Notes: generated by a model not told the origin, from the sequence alone. Shown: positions 7,943 to 15,102, numbered from the stretch's first letter. The stretch is 30,693 nucleotides of DNA from CAZMGD01 sp964565705 (GCA_964565705.1 CAZMGD010000045.1:1-30693); one strand, 5' to 3'. A program made the numbers and translations.

Positions 7943-8755
7943 TCAAGTGAACGATGGCGGTCGGCTGTCGAAGACCGCGTCGACCGCCTCGACCTGGTTC
8001 GGCGAACCGATCAACGCCCCGATCGTGTCGCGCTCCAGCGCGAACTGCTCGGCGTGGTGCTCCTCGAACAGACCGGCGAAGAGCCGCTTGACCCCCCGGA
8101 CCGCGTCGGGGCTGCGGGCTGCGATCTCCTCGGCGAGCTCGGTGGCGGCTGCGATCGGGTCGTCGCTCAGCCGGGTCACGAGCCCGAGCTCGTGCCCTTC
8201 GCGAGCGTCGAGGACGCGGGCGGTGAAGCACAGCTCCTTCGCCACGTCGGGCCGCACGAGTCGGGCGAGCGTCAACGTGCCGGTCATGTCCGGCGTCAAC
8301 CCCCAGTGCACCTCGCGCACCGACAGCTTGGTGTCCGGGTGGGCGATGCGGATGTCCGCGCCGAGTGCCAGCTGCAACCCGCCACCGAGCGCGTGCCCGT
8401 GGACCGCGGCGATCACCGGGACCTCCAACTCCTGCCAGACCCAGCAGATCTGCTGGCCGAGGTGGGTGACGCCGCTCGCCGTCAGATCACCGATCCCGCC
8501 GCCGGTGCCACCGACCGACACGCCGCTGCCGCTCGTCATCTCTTCGAACGCTGCGAAGTCGAGGCCCACGCAGAAGGCCGCGCCGTTGCCGGCGAGCACC
8601 ACGGCACGCAGCCCGGCCTCCGACTTCAGCGACTCGCCGGCCTCGGCGAGCCCGCGGAACATGGCGAGGTCGAGCGCGTTGCGCTTCTCCGGCCGGTCCA
8701 GGCGGACCTGCGCCACGCCCCCGTCGATCGACACACGCACCCGTTCACTCGTCAT
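7943..8755 (-). CDS. Crotonase / enoyl-CoA hydratase family protein
   Basis: A 270-residue crotonase-fold protein acting on an acyl-CoA thioester. The oxyanion-hole segments are present: GNGAAFCVGLDF (about residues 57-67) and VHGHALGGGLQLALGADIRI (119-137). Compared with classic enoyl-CoA hydratase, the catalytic glutamate in GGGxE is Gln128 here, while the second (Glu148 in VREVHWG) is kept. Hydration of a simple enoyl-CoA is therefore uncertain, and isomerase, hydrolase or another crotonase reaction is possible. The ATG at 8755 was chosen over an upstream TTG because CAGACT lies 7 nt before it and the upstream extension overlaps the divergent gene. It is divergent from the 104-aa gene with 36 bp between. 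Confidence 0.9.
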   Translation of the reverse strand: MTSERVRVSIDGGVAQVRLDRPEKRNALDLAMFRGLAEAGESLKSEAGLRAVVLAGNGAAFCVGLDFAAFEEMTSGSGVSVGGTGGGIGDLTASGVTHLGQQICWVWQELEVPVIAAVHGHALGGGLQLALGADIRIAHPDTKLSVREVHWGLTPDMTGTLTLARLVRPDVAKELCFTARVLDAREGHELGLVTRLSDDPIAAATELAEEIAARSPDAVRGVKRLFAGLFEEHHAEQFALERDTIGALIGSPNQVEAVDAVFDSRPPSFT

Positions 8756-8760
8756 GGACG

Positions 8761-8787
8761 CGAGTCTGGCAGCCGGTGGCAGACTCG
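8761..8787. promoter_or_regulatory. Symmetric divergent promoter between crotonase and the 104-aa gene
   Basis: CGAGTCTG (8761-8768) and CAGACTCG (8780-8787) form a perfect 8-bp inverted repeat with an 11-nt spacer that fills almost the whole 36-bp gap. Each arm contains CAGACT in the outward direction. One lies 7 nt before the crotonase ATG and the other 6 nt before the GTG at 8792, so both can be read as -10 boxes for leaderless transcripts. Confidence 0.5.
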
Positions 8788-8791
8788 TGGT

Positions 8792-9106
8792 GTGGCAAGC
8801 GCACCCGACACCGTGACCGAGGCGCTCGTCCTCCTGAGGAACGAGGGCTACGAAGCCGACTACGAGCTGGTGGACGGCGACCTGCGCAGCGATGCCGAGT
8901 GCGCCGCCTGCGCCGTGTCCGACGTCGTGGTGGAGCGCATCTACCGCTTCGAAGGGCCGAGCGATCCGGGTGACGAGATGATCGTGTTCGCGCTGCACGA
9001 TCCGGCGACCGGCATCCGCGGCACGTTCGCCTCTGCCTTCGGCATCAATGCCGACCCCGCGCTCGGCGAGCACCTCGCCGACCTCGCCCACCGCCCGCTG
9101 CCCTGA
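8792..9106 (+). CDS. Conserved 104-aa protein, small family sometimes labelled phosphoribosylpyrophosphate synthetase
   Basis: A 104-residue soluble protein with TVTEALVLLRNEGYEADYEL near the start, a CAAC pair around residue 37-40, and VVERIYRFEGPSDPGDEMIV in the middle, followed by GIRGTFASAFGINADP. From memory this pattern (RxEGYxxDF, a Cys/Asp-rich turn, YRFEGxSDPxDxxIVYA, then a G-x-YGI segment) recurs in short proteins, notably in Bacteroidetes, that databases often call phosphoribosylpyrophosphate synthetase. It is far too short to be that enzyme and I would not assign the activity. The GTG start is supported by CAGACT 6 nt upstream. The next gene begins 13 nt after its stop. Confidence 0.75.
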   Translation: MASAPDTVTEALVLLRNEGYEADYELVDGDLRSDAECAACAVSDVVVERIYRFEGPSDPGDEMIVFALHDPATGIRGTFASAFGINADPALGEHLADLAHRPLP

Positions 9107-9119
9107 CCAGACTGCGGCG

Positions 9120-10088
9120 GTGAGCGCCGAACCCGTCCCCGCCCGCCAGCCGTTCGCCGACGGGTCGGTGTCGATGCGGTTGTATCCGCACAACGAACTG
9201 CCCGCCGGCGAGGTCGCCGCGCAGCTCTGCAGCGAGGCCGTCGCCGCGGCGGCCAGCGGTTTCGACGGCGTGATGACGAGCGAGCACCACGGGGGATTCG
9301 CCGGCTACCTGCCCAACCCGTTGCAGGTCACGAACTGGATGTTGGAACGCATGCCGACGGGATGGGCGGCGCCGTGCCCGCTGCTGCTGCCACTGCGGCC
9401 GGTCGCCGCGGTGGCCGAGGAGATCGCCTGGCTGCATGCACTCCACCCGGGCCGGGTCGGGATCGGCGTGGCCTCGGGAGCGCTGCCGTTGGACTTCGAG
9501 GTGATGGAGGTGCCGCTGGCCGAGGCGGTCGAACGGTTCAAGCGCGACCTCCCCCGGCTGGCGGCGATGCTCCGCGGTGAGCAGCTCGGGCAGCTCGCCC
9601 GTGACCCGGCGCTCGCCGACTGCGCCCGGTCCCCGGTGCCGGTCGTGAGCACGGCGATGAGCAAGGCGGCCGTTCGCCGCGCCGCGGCGCACGGTGTCGG
9701 CGTGATCTACGACGGTGGTACGACGCCGGATCGGCTCCGGGAGCTGAGTGACGCGTACGTCGAAGCCGGCGGGACGGGCCCTCGGATCCTGATCCGCCGG
9801 GTCTGGCTCGGCGCTCCCCCGCCCGACCTGTTCGAGGCCCAGCTCGAGGTGTACCGCAGCTACAGCCCGGCGGCAGCGATCGACCAGTGGCGAGGCACCG
9901 GATTCGTGTGCCACGACGATGCGACCGCGCTCGCCGACGAGGTGGCCGACGCCGCAACGGCGTGTGGGGCGACGTGCCTCAACCTGCGCGTGCACGTGCC
10001 CGGCGTGACGACCGAGCACGCGCACCAGCAGATCGAGGCCCTCGGCGCCGAGGTCGCGCCGCTGCTGCGGCGCCGGCTCGGCGCCTGA
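9120..10088 (+). CDS. LLM-class (luciferase-like) flavin-dependent oxidoreductase
   Basis: A 322-residue TIM-barrel flavoprotein of the bacterial luciferase-like superfamily, using FMN or F420; the sequence does not settle which. Typical pieces are GFDGVMTSEHH near residue 45, PVAAVAEEIAWLHALHPGRVGIGVASG (about 98-124, the usual AE-x-x-x-LD-x-L-S-x-GR-x-x-x-GVG region), and PVPVVSTAMSKAAVRRAAAHGVGV. Starts in frame extend upstream into the previous gene, so the GTG at 9120 is preferred; CAGACT lies exactly 6 nt before it, repeating the spacing of the previous gene. Substrate unknown; a monooxygenase or F420-dependent reductase acting on a hydrophobic compound is plausible. Confidence 0.87.
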   Translation: MSAEPVPARQPFADGSVSMRLYPHNELPAGEVAAQLCSEAVAAAASGFDGVMTSEHHGGFAGYLPNPLQVTNWMLERMPTGWAAPCPLLLPLRPVAAVAEEIAWLHALHPGRVGIGVASGALPLDFEVMEVPLAEAVERFKRDLPRLAAMLRGEQLGQLARDPALADCARSPVPVVSTAMSKAAVRRAAAHGVGVIYDGGTTPDRLRELSDAYVEAGGTGPRILIRRVWLGAPPPDLFEAQLEVYRSYSPAAAIDQWRGTGFVCHDDATALADEVADAATACGATCLNLRVHVPGVTTEHAHQQIEALGAEVAPLLRRRLGA

Positions 10089-10138
10089 CGGGTCACCGCG
10101 CGACACCGATCGGGATCGCGACGTCGTCGGCCCGCACG

Positions 10139-10205
10139 GGTGTCAGAACGCCCGACCTCACAGGTCCAGGTCACGCACCAAACCGTTCTGACACCAGGTG
10201 GTGTC
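10139..10205. terminator. Compound inverted-repeat structure between convergent genes
   Basis: GGTGTCAGAACG (10139-10150) and CGTTCTGACACC (10184-10195) are perfect 12-nt inverted arms with a 33-nt spacer. Inside the spacer GACCT-cac-AGGTC (10154-10166) forms its own small hairpin. The right arm can also pair with the next bases, GACACC-aggt-GGTGTC (10190-10205), so two folds compete. It lies between the luciferase-like gene and the GntR gene, which converge, suggesting a bidirectional terminator; there is no T-tract. Confidence 0.5.
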
Positions 10206-10217
10206 GATGACGCCGCG

Positions 10218-10949
10218 CTACTCCACCAGGCGGAGGCCGCTCGGGGCGAGCGACGGCTCGGCGTGGGGCAGCTCCACCACGAACTCGGTGCGGTACGCCG
10301 GGAAGACGTGCTCGGACAGCAGCACCGGTCGGCCCTCGGCGTCGTTCGTGACCCGCTCGCAGCGCAGCACCGGGGATCCGATGGGAACGTGCAGCAGCTT
10401 CGCGTTCGTTGCAGATGCAGCGTCCGCGCCGATGGTCTGTGTGGCGCCGTGGAGCGGGATGTCGAGCAGCTCGTAGAAGGGCGAACGCTCGACTTCGGCG
10501 CGCGACAGGTGCTGGCCGAGCTCCGCCGGGCACCACACGGTGACGACGGCAAACGGCTCGCCATCGGCGAGGTTGAGGCGCTTCACTCGCAGGACCTGCT
10601 CGGCGTGCAACACGTCGGCGACGTGGCCGCGGGCCCGCGTGAACTCGAACTCCAGGATCTGGCGCTCGGGGTGGATGCCGCTGTCGGTCAGTTGGCCCTC
10701 GATCGTGCCGAGCTGGGCGAGCTGCTGGCGCAGCGGTGCGCCGGCGACGAACCAGCCGAACCCCTGGCGGGCGGCCACCAAGCCCTGGTCGCGCAGCACC
10801 TCGAGGGCCTTGCGGACCGTGACCCGGCTGGCGTCGAACTCCTGGCCGAGGTCGGCCTCGCTGGGCAAGACTCGGCCTGCGCCGTACCGGCCGGCGACCA
10901 CCCGGTCCCTCAGCTCGTCGGCGATCTGTCGATAGCGGATGGTTCGCAT
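10218..10949 (-). CDS. GntR-family (HutC/UTRA) transcriptional regulator, divergent from aconitase
   Basis: A 243-residue regulator from the ATG at 10949. The winged helix-turn-helix near the N-terminus reads YRQIADELRDRVVAGRYGAG, LPSEADLGQEFDASRVTVRK and ALEVLRDQGLVAARQGFGWF, a textbook GntR pattern. The remainder (about residues 80-240) fits a UTRA ligand-binding domain, with VLRVKRLNLADGEPFAVVT, a YELLD segment and VLRCERVTNDAEGRPVLLSE. An in-frame start at 11009 would run into the aconitase leader and is less likely. TATAAT (10964-10959) sits 9 nt before the ATG, so the message would have almost no leader. The divergent layout makes aconitase the obvious candidate target besides itself. 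Confidence 0.9.
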   Translation of the reverse strand: MRTIRYRQIADELRDRVVAGRYGAGRVLPSEADLGQEFDASRVTVRKALEVLRDQGLVAARQGFGWFVAGAPLRQQLAQLGTIEGQLTDSGIHPERQILEFEFTRARGHVADVLHAEQVLRVKRLNLADGEPFAVVTVWCPAELGQHLSRAEVERSPFYELLDIPLHGATQTIGADAASATNAKLLHVPIGSPVLRCERVTNDAEGRPVLLSEHVFPAYRTEFVVELPHAEPSLAPSGLRLVE

Positions 10950-11007
10950 CGAGCTTGTATTATAGTTGTCTACATAGAAACCTGAGCCTCTGAAGGGAGC
11001 ATGCGCC
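10950..11007. promoter_or_regulatory. GntR/aconitase divergent promoter and candidate operator
   Basis: This 58-bp AT-rich island separates the GntR and aconitase starts. On the minus strand TATAAT (10964-10959) is a perfect -10 box. On the plus strand TATTAT (10958-10963) overlaps it and could serve aconitase. TATAG-TTGT-CTACATA (10961-10976) is an imperfect palindrome, a plausible GntR-family site over both promoters. AAGGGAG (10993-10999) is the aconitase ribosome-binding site, 8 nt before the ATG at 11008. Confidence 0.5.
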
Positions 11008-13281
11008 ATGGTTGTGAGCGCAGGAACGCCGATCGAACTGGTGGAGGGCGTCTACTCGACCCTCGTCGCCAACGCCGAGCTCGGCCGGACGCTGCTGGGC
11101 CGGCCCCTGACCCTGGCCGAGAAGATCCTGATCAACCACCTCAGCGATCCCGCGACCCAGGACATGGAGCGCGGCGGCAGCTACGCCGACTTCCACCCGG
11201 ACAGGGTCGCGATGCAGGACGCGACGGCGCAGATGGCGCTCTTGCAGTTCATGACCGCCGGCCTGCCCCAGACCGCGGTGCCCTCGACGGTGCACTGCGA
11301 CCACCTCATCTCCGCCAAGGTGGGCGCCTCGATCGACCTCGGGGTCGCGATCGACACCAACCGCGAGGTGTACGACTTCCTGCGCTCGGTCAGCGCCAAG
11401 TACGGCATCGGGTTCTGGGGTCCGGGCAGCGGCATCATCCACCAGGTAGTGCTGGAGAACTATGCGTTCCCCGGCGGGATGATGATCGGCACCGACAGCC
11501 ACACCCCCAACGCCGGCGGGCTCGGCATGGTCGCGATCGGTGTCGGCGGCGCAGACGCGGTCGACGTGATGACCGGCTTCCCGTTCAACGTCCGCTGGCC
11601 GAAGGTCATCGGCGTGCGCCTCACCGGCACGCTCAGCGGGTGGTCGAGTCCGAAGGACGTCATCCTCGAGGTGGCCCGGGTGCTGACCGTCGAGGGCGGC
11701 ACCGGGGCGATCGTCGAGTACTTCGGGCCCGGCGCCGACTCGATCTCGGCGACGGGCAAGGGCACGATCTGCAACATGGGCGCGGAGATCGGCGCGACCT
11801 GCAGCGTCTTCGCCTATGACGACAACATGGCTCAGTACCTGAAGGCCACCGGCCGGGAGGCCATCGCCGACGCCGCCGACCGGGTCCGCGACGACCTCCG
11901 CCCCGACGAGGGCGCGCTCTACGACCAGCTGATCGAGATCGACCTCGACCAGCTGAAGCCCTTGATCAACGGGCCGCACAGCCCGGACCGGGCCCACCGG
12001 GTCGGCGCCGCCGGGGTCGGCGCGGCGGCCGCCGAGAACGACTGGCCGCTCGAGATCTCCTCGACGCTGATCGGCAGCTGCACCAACAGCTCCTACGAGG
12101 ACATCACCCGCGTGGCGTCCGTGGCCCGCCAGGCAGCGGCGAAGGGTCTGCGCGCCCGGACCGAGCTGCTGATCACACCCGGGTCGGAGCAGATCCGGGC
12201 GACGATCGAGCGCGACGGCCTGCTCGCCGACCTGGAGGCGATCGGCGCGACCGTCCTCGCCAACGCCTGCGGCCCCTGCATCGGCCAGTGGGAGCGGGCC
12301 AAGGAGATCACCGACTCCGCGAACACGATCGTCAACTCCTTCAACCGCAACTTCCCGAAGCGCAACGACGGCTCCGCCAACACGTTGAGCTTCGTCACCT
12401 CGCCGGAGACGGTCGTTGCACTTGCACTCTCCGGCCGCCTCGACTTCGACCCGACGACCGACACCCTCACCAACGCCGACGGCATCGAGGTCCTGCTCGA
12501 CCCACCGGTCGGCGAGGTGCTGCCGTCGAAGGGCTACGACAAGGGAGAGAACACGTTCACCGCTCCCCCCGCCGACGGTTCGGGCGTCGAGATCGAGGTG
12601 TCGCCCGACAGCGAGCGGCTGATGCTGCTGCCGCCGTTCGCGCCGTGGGACGGCACGGACTACCTGGCGTTGCCGGTGCTCATGAAGGCACAGGGCAAGT
12701 GCACGACCGACCACATCTCGGCGGCCGGCAAGTGGTTGAAGTACCGCGGCCACCTGGAGAACATCTCCGGCAACCTGTTCGCCGGCGCAGTCAACGCGTT
12801 CAGCGGCGTGGCCGGCGAGGCGGTCGACTTCACCGACGGCGAGGTGCGCACGTACCCCGACATGGCCAAGCGCTGGAGCGAGCTCGGGCTGCGCTGGGTG
12901 GCGATCGGCGACCGCAACTACGGCGAGGGATCGAGCCGCGAGCACGCGGCGATGGAGCCCCGCTGGCGCGGCGGCGTCGCGATCATCACCCGCAGCTTCG
13001 CCCGCATCCACGAGACCAACCTGAAGAAGCAGGGCCTCGTGCCGCTGACGTTCGACGACCCGGAGACCTACGACCTGATCGAGCCCGGCGACCGGATCAG
13101 CATCCTTGACCTGCCCCCGGTGCCGGGCCAGCAGGTGCACTGCCAGATCGTCAAGCTCGACGGGCCGCCGATCGACTTCCAGGCCAACCACACCTTCAGC
13201 GACGAGCAAGTGGAGTGGTTCAAGGCCGGTTCCGCGCTCAACATCGTCCGCGAGAAGGTCGCCGCCGAACGGCAGAGCTGA
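11008..13281 (+). CDS. acn: Aconitate hydratase, mitochondrial-type
   Basis: Interconverts citrate and isocitrate in the TCA cycle with a [4Fe-4S] cluster. At 757 residues it matches the mitochondrial-aconitase branch in length and sequence, not the roughly 900-residue AcnA/IRP type usual in actinobacteria. The cluster cysteines are Cys358 (IGSCTNSSYED) and Cys421/Cys424 (NACGPCIGQW). Also visible are IGTDSHTPNAGGLG (160-173), PGSEQIRATIERDG, KGKCTTDHISAAGK-like QGKCTTDHISAAGKWLKYRG, and the swivel-domain active-site loop YGEGSSREHAAMEPR. The ending NHTFSDEQVEWFKAGSALN is strikingly like the animal mitochondrial enzyme. A good SD (AAGGGAG) decides the start at 11008. A long hairpin follows the stop. 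Confidence 0.97.
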   Translation: MVVSAGTPIELVEGVYSTLVANAELGRTLLGRPLTLAEKILINHLSDPATQDMERGGSYADFHPDRVAMQDATAQMALLQFMTAGLPQTAVPSTVHCDHLISAKVGASIDLGVAIDTNREVYDFLRSVSAKYGIGFWGPGSGIIHQVVLENYAFPGGMMIGTDSHTPNAGGLGMVAIGVGGADAVDVMTGFPFNVRWPKVIGVRLTGTLSGWSSPKDVILEVARVLTVEGGTGAIVEYFGPGADSISATGKGTICNMGAEIGATCSVFAYDDNMAQYLKATGREAIADAADRVRDDLRPDEGALYDQLIEIDLDQLKPLINGPHSPDRAHRVGAAGVGAAAAENDWPLEISSTLIGSCTNSSYEDITRVASVARQAAAKGLRARTELLITPGSEQIRATIERDGLLADLEAIGATVLANACGPCIGQWERAKEITDSANTIVNSFNRNFPKRNDGSANTLSFVTSPETVVALALSGRLDFDPTTDTLTNADGIEVLLDPPVGEVLPSKGYDKGENTFTAPPADGSGVEIEVSPDSERLMLLPPFAPWDGTDYLALPVLMKAQGKCTTDHISAAGKWLKYRGHLENISGNLFAGAVNAFSGVAGEAVDFTDGEVRTYPDMAKRWSELGLRWVAIGDRNYGEGSSREHAAMEPRWRGGVAIITRSFARIHETNLKKQGLVPLTFDDPETYDLIEPGDRISILDLPPVPGQQVHCQIVKLDGPPIDFQANHTFSDEQVEWFKAGSALNIVREKVAAERQS

Positions 13282-13292
13282 CGCGATCCTCT

Positions 13293-13342
13293 GTTCTCGG
13301 TCGGCTTCTGGCTACTGGAGCAGCCAGAAACCGACCGAGAAC
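13293..13342. terminator. Long hairpin after aconitase (GTTCTCGG family, copy 1)
   Basis: Arms 13293-13313 and 13322-13342 are 21 nt each with a single mismatch (C13305/A13330) and an 8-nt loop. The left arm starts GTTCTCGGTCGG. It lies 12 bp after the aconitase stop and before the convergent HAD-acyltransferase stop at 13361, so it can terminate in both directions. No T-tract follows; a TGGGGGCG run does, as at the two sister hairpins. Confidence 0.7.
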
Positions 13343-13360
13343 GCGTGGGGGCGCACCGGG

Positions 13361-14791
13361 TCAGTCGGTGCCGGGGCGGCGGGTGCGCTCGTCGCTGCGG
13401 CCCGCGGCCGGAGCTCTGCCGGGCGGGAACGTGCGGGCCAACTCCTCTTCCGTCGGGATCTGGCGGCGGCGGGCCTCGGATGGGAGCAGCGCCGTGATGG
13501 CGGACATGATCCGTTTCGTGTCGGCGTTCGGTGACCGGTACTTGAGATCGACGGGCGGGCCGACGCGGACGCGCACCTCGGGCGGATCGGTCAGCGCCGT
13601 CACGTTCGGGAGCCGGGCGGAACGCGGCCAGACCTGCTCGGTGCCCCACAAGCCGACCGGGATCACGGGTGCGTCGGTCGCGGCCGCCAGCCGGGCAGCA
13701 CCCCAGCGACCTTGCAGCGTCGGCTCGAAGAAGGCCTCGCCGCGCGGGATCGTGCCCTGTGGCATGAGGACGACGACCTCGCCGGCGGCGAGTGCGGCGA
13801 TCGCCGCGGCAAGCGGCTGATCCGAGCCCGTTCCCCGTTCGACGCGGATGCCTCCCATCGCTGTCCCCAGCGCCCCGACGACCGGGGCGTCGAAGACCTC
13901 CTTCTTGCCGAGGAAGCGGATCGGGCGACCACGTTTGGCGAGCGTCACCGCCATCGCCGCCGCGTCGAAGTAGCTGCGATGGTTGGCGACGACGATGGCC
14001 GGGCCCTCGGCCGGCAGGTGTTCGGTGCCGGCGATGTCGAACCTGGCGTACGGGAACGCGATCGGTCGGGCGAGTTGCAGCAGTAGTCGCTGGAGCTCGA
14101 GACCGACGAGCGGCAGCTTGGCGACTCCCGGCGGCACGTCGAGGTGGAGCACGGGCCAGCGCCGCACGGCGGCGAGCATGAGCAGCCGCGGATCCGGGTT
14201 GACGGCGAAGGGATGGCGAACCGCCGACAGCAATGGGGCGTCGTACACGCTGTCGCTGTAGGCCCAACTGTCGTGGAGGTCGACGCCGTGATCGGCCGCC
14301 CAGGTGCGCACCGCTCGCAGCTTGCCGCCCGACCAGACGAATGGGCCGTCGAGCGAGCCCGTGTAGCGCCCGCCCTCGACCTCCCAGCGGGTCGCCACGA
14401 CGTCGTCGATCCCGAGACGCTCGGCCAGGGGGCGCACCCAGTCCTCAGGTGTGGTGGTGGCCATCACCACCGGTCGCCCGGCCGCGTGGTGCTGGGCGAT
14501 CAGGCCGGCCGCGTACGGCTGGACCAGGCCTACCAGCGTGTCGGCAGCCTCGGTGGCCGCCGAACAGACCGCCGAGCGCGACTTGCCCTTCGCGAACGCG
14601 ATGCCCCCGCGGGCCAACGCCATCGACGGCAGGGTCTCGCCGAAGGAGTTGAAGATGCCGAACAGCAGCTTCTCACCCGGGAGCTCTCGAGATGCCGTGA
14701 TGCCCGCCGCGCGCATCGCCGCCGCGTACACCGGCCCCGACGCCCCTGCCAGCAGCGTCCGGTCCAGGTCGAAGAACGCAGCCCCGGTCAT
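13361..14791 (-). CDS. HAD-IB hydrolase fused to PlsC-like 1-acylglycerol-3-phosphate acyltransferase
   Basis: A 476-residue two-domain protein. Residues 1-200 are a HAD-IB phosphatase: FFDLDRTLL gives the nucleophile Asp8 and acid Asp10, ATTTPE is motif II-like, and YSDSVYDAPLL holds the metal aspartates (Asp180/Asp184). Residues 240-440 are a lysophospholipid acyltransferase with NHRSYFD (the HX4D motif, His271/Asp276), FLGKKEVFDAPVVG, GGIRVERG and MPQGTIPRG. In most PlsC proteins the last block is FPEGTRS; Gln stands in place of the glutamate. A hydrophobic stretch between domains may bind membrane. The same fusion is known in mycobacteria. Likely role: phosphatidic-acid or lysolipid metabolism. 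GATACT lies 6 nt before the ATG, fitting a leaderless transcript. Confidence 0.9.
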   Translation of the reverse strand: MTGAAFFDLDRTLLAGASGPVYAAAMRAAGITASRELPGEKLLFGIFNSFGETLPSMALARGGIAFAKGKSRSAVCSAATEAADTLVGLVQPYAAGLIAQHHAAGRPVVMATTTPEDWVRPLAERLGIDDVVATRWEVEGGRYTGSLDGPFVWSGGKLRAVRTWAADHGVDLHDSWAYSDSVYDAPLLSAVRHPFAVNPDPRLLMLAAVRRWPVLHLDVPPGVAKLPLVGLELQRLLLQLARPIAFPYARFDIAGTEHLPAEGPAIVVANHRSYFDAAAMAVTLAKRGRPIRFLGKKEVFDAPVVGALGTAMGGIRVERGTGSDQPLAAAIAALAAGEVVVLMPQGTIPRGEAFFEPTLQGRWGAARLAAATDAPVIPVGLWGTEQVWPRSARLPNVTALTDPPEVRVRVGPPVDLKYRSPNADTKRIMSAITALLPSEARRRQIPTEEELARTFPPGRAPAAGRSDERTRRPGTD

Positions 14792-14867
14792 CTGTCAAGT
14801 ATCGCTCGCTGCGCTCGCTGTCTGCGCATGGACCCGCCGCGAGGGGCTCGCTTCCGTGTTGCCGGCT

Positions 14868-14951
14868 CCAGCGCGCGGGCGCGGCCACGAACCGGCGCCG
14901 CAGCCGCCTCCGTGCGAGCGGAGCGAGCCGCCGGCGGCGGGTCCAGGCGCC
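14868..14951 (+). repeat. Dispersed GC-rich intergenic repeat, copy A
   Basis: About 84 bp, roughly 85% identical by eye to copy B at 20946. Shared blocks are cgcgcggg, cggccacga-ccggcgccg, and gcgagcggagcgagcc. The flank 14803-14815 holds a related CGCTGCGCTCGCT palindrome, and GGCCGCC-gaa-GGCGGCC (14955-14971) is a perfect 7-bp hairpin just after it. It lies between the HAD-acyltransferase start and the 3' end of the 6C RNA, with no coding signal. Confidence 0.6.
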
Positions 14952-14975
14952 GATGGCCGCCGAAGGCGGCCCAGC

Positions 14976-15102
14976 AAAACGGGAAAGGCCCCGCTTTGGG
15001 GGAAGCGGGGCCTCTCAACCTGGAACCCGGTGCATTGGGGGATGCACCGTGTGGGTTCTCATCGAGCGAATCGATGGGGGGTCGATATCGCTTCGATCTG
15101 TA
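14976..15102 (-). ncRNA. 6C-type small RNA with C-rich hairpin loops
   Basis: Read on the minus strand the RNA has three consecutive hairpins, each with a C-run in the loop. Hairpin 1 (15095-15063) has loop CCCCCCA. Hairpin 2 (15049-15028) is CGGTGCAT-CCCCCA-ATGCACCG, extended outward by GAACCCA-type bases against GGGTTC. Hairpin 3 (15013-14986) is AGGCCCCGCTT-CCCCCA-AAGCGGGGCCT and, with TTTCCCGTTTT after it, looks like the terminator. Two stem-loops with six or so cytosines define the actinobacterial 6C RNA (Weinberg and colleagues; Rfam family 6C), whose mycobacterial member pairs with mRNAs through these loops. Ends are inferred from the promoter and the last hairpin. A C-run in the terminator loop as well is notable. 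Confidence 0.88.

Noticed and set aside
10960..13209. About 750-codon minus-strand frame opposite aconitase
   Set aside because: Fully antisense to an enzyme with all its active-site motifs; no domain of its own.
14803..14975. Possible attachment site or transposon end in the GC-rich repeat region
   Set aside because: No integrase, transposase or target-site duplication; better explained by the dispersed repeat family.
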